Shown one piece after another: positions 17,921 to 27,108 of a DNA stretch of 64,000 nt. The notes under the pieces are model-generated. The model saw nothing but the letters and a program-made list of their open reading frames with translations, was not told where the DNA came from and did no database searches. Source of the stretch: Rhodocytophaga rosea. GTDB taxonomy: Bacteria; Bacteroidota; Bacteroidia; Cytophagales; 172606-1. The position numbers and the translations under genes were made by a program. The DNA lies in the NCBI RefSeq assembly GCF_010119975.1, contig NZ_CP048222.1, forward strand, positions 806,001 to 870,000, read 5' to 3'. The number at the start of each line of letters is the position of its first letter. Within the stretch, counting starts at the first letter, position 1.

Positions 17921-18104
17921 TTTCTCAGGCTGTTTACAGGTTTGCCCATCGCTGTAGTAGTTTTCGGTATGCTTTTCTAAGGCTATTGCCGCTGCCCAAT
18001 TATAAGTAAATGAGACTCCTCCTTCAACAAACTTGCCTTATTAACAAAACAGCTGTTTGTCAACATATTACATTCTATGCACAATAATATAAAGTTAAAA
18101 ATAT
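17921..18104. other. Leader region with short palindrome
   Basis: No coding frame seen. It holds a perfect 12-bp palindrome AAACAGCTGTTT at 18047-18058. Together with the flanking operators this is the only plausible promoter region for the pentapeptide-like and permease genes. Confidence 0.4.
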
Positions 18105-18141
18105 TGTCCGGAAACGGACACTTTTTGTACGCTTCCGGACA
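18105..18141. promoter_or_regulatory. Two tandem TGTCCG-N4-CGGACA operators
   Basis: TGTCCG-GAAA-CGGACA lies at 18105-18120 and TGTACG-CTTC-CGGACA at 18126-18141. The sites are 16 bp each with dyad symmetry and start 21 bp apart, about two helical turns. This is the arrangement expected for cooperative binding of a dimeric regulator. They lie between the FKBP gene terminator and the pentapeptide/permease genes, about 380 bp upstream of the latter. The regulator is not in the window. Confidence 0.68.
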
Positions 18142-18163
18142 AAGAAAAACACCTTTCACATAA

Positions 18164-18196
18164 AAAAAGCCACTTCCTAATCGGAAGCAGCTTTTT
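18164..18196 (-). terminator. Intrinsic terminator of the FKBP gene
   Basis: AAAAAGC and CTTCC arms pair with GGAAG and GCTTTTT around a 5-nt loop with a 2-bp internal mismatch. On the minus strand a T-run follows. It is 65 bp past the FKBP stop codon. Confidence 0.8.
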
Positions 18197-18260
18197 GATA
18201 TACATCTTCATTTTACAAATTATACTTTCACCTATTATTTCAGTGAAAGCCACAAACACG

Positions 18261-19142
18261 TTACTCGATTTTTATCAGTTCTACCTCAAAAATAAGCGGT
18301 GTATACGGAGGTATACTGCGGCTGCCATTAGTCCCATAGGCCAGAGAAGAAGGCATCATCAGGGTAGCTTTCTGTCCTACTTTCATTAAAGTTATACCCT
18401 CTTCAAAACCCTTAATAGATCCCTGGCTTCCAATGGTGAAAACAAAAGGGGTATTAGCTGCCGACTCATCAAATTTACTGCCGTTTAGAAAATAGCCTTT
18501 ATATGTTACACTAACCTTTTCTCCTCCTTTAGGAGTAACCGCACCAGAAACTGAAGTTGTATCGGTAAAAGCAAAATACAAACCTGATGTTCTGGCTACT
18601 ACACTATCAATAGTGTTTTCCTCAATATAACGTTTCAATGCTCCATCTTCAGTCAATACATCTTGCAGATGCAAATCAAATTGCAGCACTGAATAAGCCG
18701 GAATTTTGTCATAAGCTGCATTGCCATAAGCCAGGTAGGAGGGCACAAAAATAGTAGCTTTTTCTCCTTTGCGCATCAGGCTCACCCCTTTGTTAAATCC
18801 ATAAATGATCGAATTATTATTCAATCCAAAAATAAGAGGTTTATTAGTTTTCGTATCAGAACTGTCGAATATGGCTCCATTCAGCACACGGCCTACATAA
18901 TGCACATATACCTGGTCGCCGGTTTTAGGCTCTGTGTTAGTAGGATATTCTTCTGTTTTATCAATATACAAGCCATCGGGTTGCCTTTCTGCATTAATAT
19001 CTGTGTGAGATTCGAGATATTGCCTGATCTGCTCGTCATTTTCTTTTGCCTTCCGCTCATCTGTGGTTTCTCCTTGTTTGAAACATCCCTGCATCATCAA
19101 CATCAGGGCAAAAACGCCCATCAAAAAATTAGTTTTTTTCAT
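18261..19142 (-). CDS. Double FKBP-type peptidyl-prolyl isomerase lipoprotein
   Basis: 293 aa. The lipoprotein signal ends in MQGC (Cys20). Two FKBP_C domains follow, about 76-165 (TGDQVYVHYVGRVLNGAIFDSS ... LAYGNAAYDKIPAYSVLQFDLHL) and about 203-293 (VSVTYKGYFLNGSKFDES ... LAYGTNGSRSIPPYTPLIFEVELI). Each has the YxGxxxxGxxFD opening and the IPxxxxLxF closing strand that line the active site. It would catalyse proline cis-trans isomerisation of envelope proteins. Duplicated FKBP lipoproteins are common in Bacteroidota. It is transcribed alone, with its own terminator. Confidence 0.93.
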   Translation of the reverse strand: MKKTNFLMGVFALMLMMQGCFKQGETTDERKAKENDEQIRQYLESHTDINAERQPDGLYIDKTEEYPTNTEPKTGDQVYVHYVGRVLNGAIFDSSDTKTNKPLIFGLNNNSIIYGFNKGVSLMRKGEKATIFVPSYLAYGNAAYDKIPAYSVLQFDLHLQDVLTEDGALKRYIEENTIDSVVARTSGLYFAFTDTTSVSGAVTPKGGEKVSVTYKGYFLNGSKFDESAANTPFVFTIGSQGSIKGFEEGITLMKVGQKATLMMPSSLAYGTNGSRSIPPYTPLIFEVELIKIE

Positions 19143-19478
19143 TCGTACGTAAAAGATATAGTAGATAAAGTGATAATTGTTAATTCTTGGATTCTGTTAA
19201 AACAGCGCCGGAACATTGCAAGTTAGTGCCTATTTACAGCTAAACCAAGTCTACCTGCATGACCCCTGATTGTTTAATTTGGTTGCATCCAAGCAAAATT
19301 GAATGGTTATTTATTATATAGTTATAAATGTGAAAAGCTTTTTTGCAAAGTGGATGAACACTTAAAAAACTTTCATTCTATATGCTTTGTTGCTTGTATT
19401 GAATTTTATTTCCGGCATATTCCAAATCTATTACCAACAACTAATTAAGAAACAACCAATAACGATATAGTATTACCT
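19143..19478. other. Divergent intergenic region, no gene seen
   Basis: 336 bp between the FKBP gene (minus) and the methyltransferase gene (plus), so promoters in both directions are expected. No full TTTG / TAnnTTTG pair with correct spacing was found. Confidence 0.4.
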
Positions 19479-20189
19479 ATGCCTAACGATTATTTTCAAT
19501 TTAAGGAATTCCGCATTAACCAGAGCCGCTGTGCCATGAAAGTATGTACAGATTCCTGCATACTGGGCGCTTATACACCGGTTGAAGGAGCTGCCCATAT
19601 GCTAGATATTGGCACTGGCACCGGATTATTGGCACTCATGCTGGCACAACGAAGCAAAGCTCACATTGATGCTGTAGAAATAGATAAATCTGCTTATGAG
19701 CAGGCTACCGAAAATATATTGGAAAGCCCCTTTAGTAGTCAGATCCGAGTAATTCATTCCAGTATACAGGCTTTTACGATGCGTCCGCAGCAAAAATATG
19801 AACTGATTATATCTAATCCTCCTTTCTTCGCCAACCATTTGAAGCGTAAGGAAACCCGGCAGAATGTGGCTTTGCACAGCGAATCTCTGGGCTTATCAGA
19901 ACTGGCTGTACTTGTCTCCTACCTGCTGGAAAAGCATGGGAAGTTTATAGTAATGCTGCCCAGGCATGAGATGAGTTTGTTGGAAGAGGCTGCCAGAGAA
20001 GTAAAACTATTTCCTTCTGAAAAACTATATATAGCTGAAAAGCAGGAAGGCAAATTGTTACGGATTATCAGCACATTTTCCTTTACAGAAACACATCCTG
20101 AAGAAAAGGATTTGTTCATCAAAAATGAGTCTGGCACCTATACACAAGATTTTATCGGCCTTCTTCAACCTTATTACTTGTATATGTAA
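19479..20189 (+). CDS. trmN6: tRNA1(Val) (adenine37-N6)-methyltransferase
   Basis: 236 aa, the usual size for the YfiC/TrmN6 family. SAM motif I is MLDIGTGTGLLAL (41-53), the second-strand acid is in VEIDK (67-70), and the N6-adenine motif NPPF lies at 113-116. The opening FQFKEFRINQSRCAMKVCTD is the conserved substrate-side start of the family. It methylates N6 of A37 in tRNA1(Val) in E. coli; the same target here is inferred. Transcribed alone on the plus strand. Confidence 0.92.
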   Translation: MPNDYFQFKEFRINQSRCAMKVCTDSCILGAYTPVEGAAHMLDIGTGTGLLALMLAQRSKAHIDAVEIDKSAYEQATENILESPFSSQIRVIHSSIQAFTMRPQQKYELIISNPPFFANHLKRKETRQNVALHSESLGLSELAVLVSYLLEKHGKFIVMLPRHEMSLLEEAAREVKLFPSEKLYIAEKQEGKLLRIISTFSFTETHPEEKDLFIKNESGTYTQDFIGLLQPYYLYM

Positions 20190-20331
20190 AATTTTGCAAG
20201 CTCTCTGTCTGGTTACTCATTTTAGGAGATTAGGTTTACAGAATTTCAGGAGTAGAAATCATCAGGCGATAAATAAAAAGTGAAAAGAACAGAAAATTAC
20301 TATAATAAAAATTGGAGCAAAGCCTTCATAC

Positions 20332-20363
20332 TTTGTTTTCGTCGGGATTTACTTGTACATTTG
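20332..20363 (+). promoter_or_regulatory. Bacteroidota sigma-A promoter
   Basis: TTTG at 20332-20335, 20-bp spacer, then TACATTTG at 20356-20363, a full match to the TTTG-N19/21-TAnnTTTG pattern. The predicted transcript start is about 20370, some 50 nt before the oxoamine synthase start. Confidence 0.75.
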
Positions 20364-20419
20364 CCTGTATTATACATACTTAAATCCAAACTATTTTTCA
20401 TCATTTAAACCGTTTGCAA

Positions 20420-21664
20420 GTGGATTTATTTGAAAAATTATTATCAGACAGAGGTCCTTTGGGGCAATACTCAAAAGTGGCTCATGGATATTTTGCTTTT
20501 CCTAAACTGGAAGGAGAAATTGGCCCTCACATGAAATTCAGAGGGAAAGACGTGTTAAACTGGAGCCTGAACAATTATATTGGTTTAGCCAATCATCCGG
20601 AGGTGCGCAAAGCGGATGCAGATGCAGCAGAAAGATGGGGGCTTGGTTATCCGATGGGTGCCAGAATGATGTCGGGAGAAACCAGTATGCACGAAAAACT
20701 GGAAGCTGAACTATCCAGCTTTGTGAAGAAAGAAGATACCATGCTGATGAATTATGGGTATCAGGGAATTATGTCGGTGATAGATGCCCTGATTGACCGC
20801 CATGATGTAATTGTATATGATAGCGAATCGCATGCTTGTATTATTGATGGCGTACGCCTGCATATGGGCAAACGTTTTGTATATCCACATAACGATATTG
20901 CCGGTCTGGAAAAACAACTGGGAAGGGCTACTAAATTAGCCGCTGAAACCGGTGGCGCTATTCTGGTCATTACTGAAGGCGTATTCGGCATGTCGGGCGA
21001 TATGGGTAAACTGAAAGAAATCATTGAACTGAAGCAAAAATTCAGTTTCCGCCTCCTGGTGGATGATGCCCACGGATTTGGAACGATGGGAGAAACTGGT
21101 GCCGGCGTAGGTGAAGCACAAGAAGCTCAGGATGGAATTGACCTGTATTTTTCCACCTTTGCTAAATCGATGGCCAGCATTGGAGCTTTCGTTTCCGGTG
21201 AAAAACAAGTAATAGAATTTTTGCGGTATAATACTCGTTCTCAGGTATTTGCCAAAGCCTTACCTATGCCCTTAGTGGTAGGCGCCTTAAAAAGGCTTGA
21301 ACTTTTGCGTGGCAAACCCGAATTGCGGGAAAAGCTGTGGGTAATTGTGAAAGCTTTACAAAGCGGACTGCGGGAAAGAGGCTTTAATATTGGAAAAACA
21401 CAATCCCCGGTAACACCCGTATTTTTGAGCGGCGGACCAGTAGAAGCACATAACCTGATTATTGACCTGCGGGAAAATTATAGCATTTTCTGTTCAGTAG
21501 TAATCTACCCGGTTGTACCAAAAGGGGTCATTTTGCTCCGGCTGATCCCTACAGCTGTACACACCCTGGCAGATGTGAATCGCACCCTGGATGCCTTTGA
21601 TGCAGTATCAGATAAGCTTAAATCGGGCGTTTATGCAGCCGGTGCATTGCCCATAATGGCTTAA
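20420..21664 (+). CDS. Alpha-oxoamine synthase (serine palmitoyltransferase / KBL-like)
   Basis: About 414 aa from the GTG at 20420, which gives the usual MDLFEKL opening; a TTG two codons earlier is the alternative. It is a PLP fold-type I enzyme: the PLP-lysine is in STFAKSMASIG (K251 counted from the TTG), the Asp/His pair in VDDAHGFG, and the ring-stacking His in DSESHACI. The family joins an acyl-CoA to an amino acid with loss of CO2. In Bacteroidota close relatives make 3-ketosphinganine (Spt) or the sulfonolipid precursor from cysteate. The sequence cannot decide between these and KBL-type use, but the GYPMGARMMSGET block favours the lipid branch. Monocistronic, with its own promoter and terminator. 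Confidence 0.87.
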   Translation: MDLFEKLLSDRGPLGQYSKVAHGYFAFPKLEGEIGPHMKFRGKDVLNWSLNNYIGLANHPEVRKADADAAERWGLGYPMGARMMSGETSMHEKLEAELSSFVKKEDTMLMNYGYQGIMSVIDALIDRHDVIVYDSESHACIIDGVRLHMGKRFVYPHNDIAGLEKQLGRATKLAAETGGAILVITEGVFGMSGDMGKLKEIIELKQKFSFRLLVDDAHGFGTMGETGAGVGEAQEAQDGIDLYFSTFAKSMASIGAFVSGEKQVIEFLRYNTRSQVFAKALPMPLVVGALKRLELLRGKPELREKLWVIVKALQSGLRERGFNIGKTQSPVTPVFLSGGPVEAHNLIIDLRENYSIFCSVVIYPVVPKGVILLRLIPTAVHTLADVNRTLDAFDAVSDKLKSGVYAAGALPIMA

Positions 21665-21693
21665 ATATCGGAATTGTAGACAAAAATGCCTGT

Positions 21694-21730
21694 AAAACGT
21701 GATTTTCTAGCAAAAAATCACGTTTTTTTT
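21694..21730 (+). terminator. Intrinsic terminator of the oxoamine synthase gene
   Basis: AAAACGTGATTTT (21694-21706) pairs perfectly with AAAATCACGTTTT (21714-21726), and the run of T continues to 21730. It is 30 bp past the stop. Confidence 0.9.
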
Positions 21731-21739
21731 ATATACAAA

Positions 21740-21770
21740 TTTGTGCGTGTTATTTTAATTATTATATTCG
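21740..21770 (+). promoter_or_regulatory. Probable promoter of the histone-like gene
   Basis: TTTG (21740-21743), 19-bp spacer, TATATTCG (21763-21770), one mismatch from TAnnTTTG. It places the transcript start about 35 nt before the ATG at 21812. Confidence 0.55.
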
Positions 21771-21811
21771 GGCAATGTTAAATCATATTCTTAACCTTAA
21801 AAACTATACGA

Positions 21812-22066
21812 ATGAAAAGATTTGATGAAATAAGAGACCTAGTGATGTCATTAGAGGGAGACTTCGAAAAATTTTATGACAAGGGTAACCAGGCCGCCGG
21901 AACGAGAGTAAGGAAAGGAATGCAAGATCTTAAGAACCTCGCCCAGGATATCCGGGTACAAGTACAAAACACGAAAAATACTACCACAGCTGCTAAGGAT
22001 GCCCCTGCTAAAAAGGCGCCTGCTGCTAAAAAAGCCCCTGCTAAGAAAGCGGCTGCTAAAAAGTAA
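21812..22066 (+). CDS. Hc1-type histone H1-like DNA-binding protein
   Basis: 84 aa. The N-terminal half (RFDEIRDLVMSLEGDFEKFY, then TRVRKGMQDLKNLAQDIR) is the conserved helix pair of the Hc1/histone H1-like family of Bacteroidota. The C-terminal 28 residues are an Ala-Lys-Pro tail with repeated AKKAPA units, like eukaryotic H1 tails. It should bind DNA non-specifically and help compact the nucleoid. The tail is built from short GC-richer repeats (GCTAAGAAAG-like), a probable site of length variation between strains. Own promoter and strong terminator. Confidence 0.92.
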   Translation: MKRFDEIRDLVMSLEGDFEKFYDKGNQAAGTRVRKGMQDLKNLAQDIRVQVQNTKNTTTAAKDAPAKKAPAAKKAPAKKAAAKK

Positions 22067-22085
22067 TTTTCCAACCTTTCTTTAT

Positions 22086-22117
22086 AAAAAAGTGCCCGGC
22101 AAAAGGCACTTTTTTTA
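22086..22117 (+). terminator. Intrinsic terminator of the histone-like gene
   Basis: AAAAAAGTGCC (22086-22096) pairs with GGCACTTTTTT (22105-22115), 8-nt loop, then T. It may also end dapA transcription from the other side, given its A-rich 5' arm. Confidence 0.9.
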
Positions 22118-22186
22118 TTAGTAGCTCCTGGTAGAGGAATTCTCTAAAACCAACAGCGTAGGCAGATACTAGTTAATGATCCCTTC

Positions 22187-23101
22187 TTAAAAACTTTTCG
22201 CCACACTTACCGGCTGGAAAACAGGTTCAAATTCCATTAAGGCAGCTGTTATCTTAGCTATGAGTGGCTCGGAAGCTGGTGCCAATGGCAAACGTACTTC
22301 ATTCCGGCAAATACCCATTTGTTGCAATACCTGCTTCAACCCTACCGGATTCCCTTCTTCATACATAAGCGGATTGATAGCTAAAAAGCGGAATAAGTGC
22401 CTGCTTGCACTTTCCAGCTGGTGATCCAGGGCTTCGTTCACCATTTGTGTAAATATAGCTGGAAACGCATTAGCCAGTACAGATATAACCCCAATAGCTC
22501 CAAAAGACACCATTGGTAAGGTCAACAGGTCATCGCCTGAAATTAACAAAAAGTCTGAGGGCTTATTTTTGGCTATCTCCATACACTGAATTAAATCTCC
22601 CGATGCTTCCTTAATACCGATAATATTCGGATGGGTAGCAAGTTTCAAAGTAGTAGTTGCCGTAACATTAGACTGGGTTCTGCCAGGTACATTATATAGT
22701 ACGACCGGAACCGGGCAGGCATCAGCTATAGAAACATAATGTTCGTAAATGCCTCTCTGGGAAGGTTTATTATAATACGGACTTACAGAAAGTACAGCAT
22801 CAACGCCTTGCCAGTCGGTTTGGTGTATTTGTTCCAGAACTTCTCTGGTGTTATTACCGCCCAGGCCATACATAATGGGCAAGCGTTTGGGATTATTTGC
22901 TTTTACAAAAGCCAGTATATCTTTCTTTTCAGCTTCATTTAGAGTAGCTGATTCGCCTGTGGTTCCCAACACAACCAGATAATCAACTACTCCCTGTGAA
23001 ACATGTTCGAGCAGGCGTCTCATGGCTCCAAAATCTATCTCCCCATTCGCCTGAAATGGCGTAATTAAGGCTACTCCTGTTCCTAAAAATTTACTTCTCA
23101 T
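22187..23101 (-). CDS. dapA: 4-hydroxy-tetrahydrodipicolinate synthase
   Basis: 304 aa. The Schiff-base lysine is K164 in IGIKEASGD; the catalytic Tyr is Y136 in VVLYNVPGRT; GTTGESATL (46-54) carries the Thr pair of the proton relay. It condenses pyruvate with aspartate semialdehyde, the first step of the lysine and diaminopimelate branch. Overall length and landmarks are standard for DapA rather than for the sialate-lyase branch of the family. The DUF6913 gene lies 58 bp upstream on the same strand, so both may share a transcript. Confidence 0.95.
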   Translation of the reverse strand: MRSKFLGTGVALITPFQANGEIDFGAMRRLLEHVSQGVVDYLVVLGTTGESATLNEAEKKDILAFVKANNPKRLPIMYGLGGNNTREVLEQIHQTDWQGVDAVLSVSPYYNKPSQRGIYEHYVSIADACPVPVVLYNVPGRTQSNVTATTTLKLATHPNIIGIKEASGDLIQCMEIAKNKPSDFLLISGDDLLTLPMVSFGAIGVISVLANAFPAIFTQMVNEALDHQLESASRHLFRFLAINPLMYEEGNPVGLKQVLQQMGICRNEVRLPLAPASEPLIAKITAALMEFEPVFQPVSVAKSF

Positions 23102-23158
23102 CTGTACATTATATTGATTTTACTTTATTTCCTCCAGTACAATACTATCTGTTGCACA

Positions 23159-23731
23159 TTATGCCCGGCCACCCTGCTTTTTTATTTTTCCGGCATATCC
23201 TTCCTGTAGAGTTAATGCTTGTGTATACTGCAACAACTGATCGATGGCCTCTGATAATAATTGTTCTGGCTGAGGTTTCATCATAAACTCAAAACATTCC
23301 GGCTTCTCTTCCTGCGATAATCCAATCCGGTACCTGGCTTTACTCTGCAACAAAATATAATCGAAAGGCAAAAATGGCTGTCGCAGGATACAAAATAAAT
23401 AATCAAATCTGTTTTCCATAAACCGGCTCACTTTATCGCTTTTGATGTTGCCAGTAGCTGAAATCTGCTCTTTGGTAAAATAATCGAAGTTGAAATCATA
23501 ACCAGTACTCTGCATCTGCTCAAAATAGGTAAGTGCTTTTATATGCTTACCTTCATTTGTTAACCGTTTTACCAGCTGATTAAAAACCTGGTATTCATTT
23601 TCTTCTCCTCTGAATAATAATCCTATATTTTTTGCCTGACTATACTCCATCATCTCCCGGGCTACCGTATTCTGCTGCGAAGCCTGCTTATTTTTAATAT
23701 TTAAAAAAAATGACTGTATTCTCTTCTGCAT
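23159..23731 (-). CDS. DUF6913-like conserved protein
   Basis: 190 aa, cytoplasmic, no signal or membrane segment. The pattern AKNIGLLFRGEENEYQVFNQ, FDYFTKEQI, FMENRFDYLFCI and SKARYRIGLSQ resembles the Bacteroidota family named DUF6913. Function unknown. It precedes dapA with a 57-bp gap, which supports a conserved pairing but not a role in lysine synthesis. Confidence 0.72.
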   Translation of the reverse strand: MQKRIQSFFLNIKNKQASQQNTVAREMMEYSQAKNIGLLFRGEENEYQVFNQLVKRLTNEGKHIKALTYFEQMQSTGYDFNFDYFTKEQISATGNIKSDKVSRFMENRFDYLFCILRQPFLPFDYILLQSKARYRIGLSQEEKPECFEFMMKPQPEQLLSEAIDQLLQYTQALTLQEGYAGKIKKQGGRA

Positions 23732-24433
23732 TGTTTAAGAAATTACTGACTTACAGGATTATTGTATTACAGGCTGATTAAATATACGATCGGACAAATA
23801 AAAATTGACATTAAGTACAATCTGCAATATGGTCATCAAACAATGTATTCTTTAAGCGTTTCAGTAAGTCAGTAGTGTGAATATTCATCTATCATTATTT
23901 AAAACGCTTGTTCGGTTAATCAAGAAAATATAGTTACACCTGATTTTGAACTTTCTCCGGTTTCGATTGCCTTGCTTATTACCGTCCTGCAAATAATCAA
24001 TCCTACACTTCTCAATATACAGTTTATTTTCAGAGCTTTCAAAAGAGCTGCCCTTTCTATCAATCCATTCTATAATAGCTGGTCAATTAAGTAGATTTTC
24101 CAGGATTGATAACCAAATTAGAATTTAAAGTTATGGAAAGCGTGTAAAATTACCTATTTCCAGGTATTTTATTCTTAACCAGAAAATATAACATTTGTAT
24201 AAATCTCTTGACAGCAAGAAGAAGAATGCTGGAAAATAACTAATTAAAAGTTGTTTTTTGGGCTGAATTTTACCTTTTGATGTCTATCAATAAAATTATT
24301 TATACATTTGCATGGTTATTGTGATAAAATTACTTTAATAAATTCAATTCTTTTCCCCTTACAAACCTACATTTTTGAACGATCGCTACACCCTGTTTTA
24401 TTTACTTCGCCTCTACAGGCATTAAAAGATATT
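23732..24433. other. Long intergenic region, no gene seen
   Basis: About 700 bp. An imperfect inverted repeat joins TACTGACTTACAGGATT near 23745 with CAGTAAGTCAGTA near 23862. A TACATTTG box at 24303-24310 (TTTG at 24276, spacing 23) may be the kinase promoter. It overlaps the TTG that would start a longer kinase, which supports the later ATG at 24434 as the true start. No coding frame is convincing. Confidence 0.45.
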
Positions 24434-26878
24434 ATGAAACAATTTCTGACAAACACCCATGGCTTTGTTGTAGGATGTTTGTGTTTTATATGGCTATTTC
24501 TGTTTCCTTTTTTGCTACTAGCCAAAGAACATATACAAACTGTATTGCCTTCTCCAGAACAAGATGGCTGTTGTCTTATCTCTTTATCTTCAGCCTTTGT
24601 TCCGGTAATACAAGTGTTTGCCCATTTTCCAGCTCAGGTACCGGTATTTTCATCAATAAATTCTCTTACTGAACATATACAGGTGTTGTTTTATGGTTTT
24701 ATCATTGCCATGATCCTGTACCAGCTGTTGCTATATTTTTACATGCAGAACAAAAAAAGGCTTCATCTATATTCTACTATCTATATTGCTGCTTCCGGAT
24801 TATTTACATGGATCTACACTGGTCCGTTTTCCACATTTCAGGTATCCGGCTCTGTTTCTTTTGCTTACCAGTTTGGCGCAGTATTTACAGCCATCTGGCT
24901 GGCAAGTGCCGCTTTTTTGCTTAGAAGCCTTTTTACCTCCAATGAAGATAAATCGTTTTTTACTCAGGTAATCGAAAAAATGCCTATTGCTGCATTAGTA
25001 CTGGCAGCACTAACTTTTTTACCATCTCCACTTGGTGGCATAGCAGGTATTGTATTGAGTAGTTTTTTTGGTTTTGCCTCCCTGGGTACTCTTTACCGGC
25101 AGCATCAGGCTGGCAATTTTGCTGGGAGATATTTATTCATAGTATGGCCTTTTCTGTTAGTATGTAAACTGGCTTTGCAGGTAATTACCCTGGGATGGCT
25201 TATTCCACATGAGAGCGTAATATATGGAATAATGCTTACTTCTATGGCTTCTATTGTTTTATTGCCTTTGCTGGAAGCTCGAAACCTGAATCAAATGCAA
25301 AGCGCTCAGGAACTGGTTCAGAAAGAAATTTTGCAAGCTGAACAATCCAGGCGGTTTAAAGATCAGTTCCTGGCCAATACCAGCCATGAGATACGCACCC
25401 CCATGAATGCCATTGTTGGCTTTACCCGTTTGCTGGAACAATCAGTACTGGCTACCACTCAGCGGGAATATGTGCGTTATATTAAAGATTCGGCCAACAA
25501 CCTGCTGGTAATTATTAACGACATACTCGATTTTTCTAAAATAGAATCAGGCAAGATTACCTTCGAACGCGTAAATATCCACCTGGATCAATTGTGCCGG
25601 TCGGTAATAGAAACATTGCGGTTCAGAATGGAGGAAAAGAAACTGCAGGTAAGTTATCATATTGATAAAAAAATTCCCGAACTGTTCTTAGGCGATCCGG
25701 TCCGGTTGAACCAGATTTTACTAAACTTATTTTCTAACGCTATTAAATTCACCGAAGAAGGCAGTGTACATCTGAAAGCACAACTTCTTCATCAGACAGA
25801 AACGCAGATACAGGTATTATTTGAGGTAACAGATACAGGAATTGGCATTGCTGAAGATAAGCTACATCTGATATTTGAAAGCTTTTCACAGGCCAACGAC
25901 CATACTACCCGCAGATACGGCGGTACTGGGCTTGGGCTTACTATTGTTAAACAGCTCGTAGAATTGCAGGGGGGCACCATACAGGTAAAAAGCCGGCTAC
26001 ATGAAGGATCAACATTTTCAGTAATTATGCCATTTGATAAAGGAATGTACAATACACACGTTCAGGCAAGAAATTATACGGCAGCCGGTGCTATTCCGGA
26101 AAACCTGACCATCTTGTTGCTGGAAGATAATCCAATTAATCAGGTACTGGCGGTAAATACCTTACAGAAATGGCTGCCTACTATCCAAATTGATATTGGA
26201 AATAATGGAAAAGAAGGCATTGAGAAACTGGCTATAAAAGACTACCACCTGTTACTGGTAGATATACAGATGCCGGAAATGGATGGATTTGCTACTACCC
26301 AGTATATCCGCTCTACTATGCCTGCTCCAAAAAATGCCATTCCAATTATTGCCCTTACGGCTGGTGCCTTGAAAAGCGATGAAGAACAAGCCCTTGCTGC
26401 TGGTATGGATGACTTTATTTCCAAACCTTTTGATGCGGAGGTATTGTTTACAAAAATCCGCCGGTTACTGGCAGGAAAAGATGTACCAGTGCCTGCTGAG
26501 CAGCAACAGATATCTCCCCGTAACAAGTTTGAAATTTCCCACGTTCAAAAGGCTGGTTTAAACGATCCGGAGTTTATGGTGCAACTGATGAATATGTTCC
26601 TGGAAAAGACTCCGGAAGCGCTTCAGCAAATGGAGAGCAGTGCACAAAGCCAGAACTGGAAACAAGTAGGATTTATAGCGCACCGGATCAAGTCAGTGTT
26701 TGTATGTATGGGCCTGTCACACTTACAACATGAATTATGGCAGATTGAGCAGGCGGCTGTGAATGAAGTGCATACAGAATATATTCCTGATAAAATCAAG
26801 CAGTTACACGACGGATGCAAAGAGGCCTTTGTTCAAATTACACAGGAAAGAAATAAACTGGTTAACAATCTTTCCTGA
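24434..26878 (+). CDS. Hybrid histidine kinase with receiver and Hpt domains
   Basis: 814 aa from the ATG at 24434. A signal or first helix is followed by a periplasmic stretch and a block of seven membrane helices (about 80-280) like the 7TMR-DISM_7TM sensor. HisKA follows with phospho-His H318 in NTSHEIRTPMNAI, then HATPase_c (NLFSNAIKF, DTGIGIAED, GGTGLGLTIVK), a receiver with acceptor Asp in LLLVDIQMPEMDGF, and a C-terminal Hpt domain with His in FIAHRIKSV. It is a complete four-step phosphorelay in one chain. The output regulator is not adjacent. An upstream frame extension to 24308 exists but overlaps a promoter-like box. Confidence 0.92.
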   Translation: MKQFLTNTHGFVVGCLCFIWLFLFPFLLLAKEHIQTVLPSPEQDGCCLISLSSAFVPVIQVFAHFPAQVPVFSSINSLTEHIQVLFYGFIIAMILYQLLLYFYMQNKKRLHLYSTIYIAASGLFTWIYTGPFSTFQVSGSVSFAYQFGAVFTAIWLASAAFLLRSLFTSNEDKSFFTQVIEKMPIAALVLAALTFLPSPLGGIAGIVLSSFFGFASLGTLYRQHQAGNFAGRYLFIVWPFLLVCKLALQVITLGWLIPHESVIYGIMLTSMASIVLLPLLEARNLNQMQSAQELVQKEILQAEQSRRFKDQFLANTSHEIRTPMNAIVGFTRLLEQSVLATTQREYVRYIKDSANNLLVIINDILDFSKIESGKITFERVNIHLDQLCRSVIETLRFRMEEKKLQVSYHIDKKIPELFLGDPVRLNQILLNLFSNAIKFTEEGSVHLKAQLLHQTETQIQVLFEVTDTGIGIAEDKLHLIFESFSQANDHTTRRYGGTGLGLTIVKQLVELQGGTIQVKSRLHEGSTFSVIMPFDKGMYNTHVQARNYTAAGAIPENLTILLLEDNPINQVLAVNTLQKWLPTIQIDIGNNGKEGIEKLAIKDYHLLLVDIQMPEMDGFATTQYIRSTMPAPKNAIPIIALTAGALKSDEEQALAAGMDDFISKPFDAEVLFTKIRRLLAGKDVPVPAEQQQISPRNKFEISHVQKAGLNDPEFMVQLMNMFLEKTPEALQQMESSAQSQNWKQVGFIAHRIKSVFVCMGLSHLQHELWQIEQAAVNEVHTEYIPDKIKQLHDGCKEAFVQITQERNKLVNNLS

Positions 26879-27108
26879 CTGGTGTAATAGGAAAATTACA
26901 GCTAAATATTTATTATTAACCTTTTGATAGGAATGATACGTATAAGGAATTCTGATGCTTATTATTCAGCTATCATCCTACAACTTTCACAGGACGACTT
27001 TCAAAAATTACCTGAAAAGTGCTGTGTTTGCTTAAAATATGTATTTTTGCACCCTACTCATAAATAAAGTTATATTATTCATTTATTCAGAACAATTACA
27101 ACGATATA

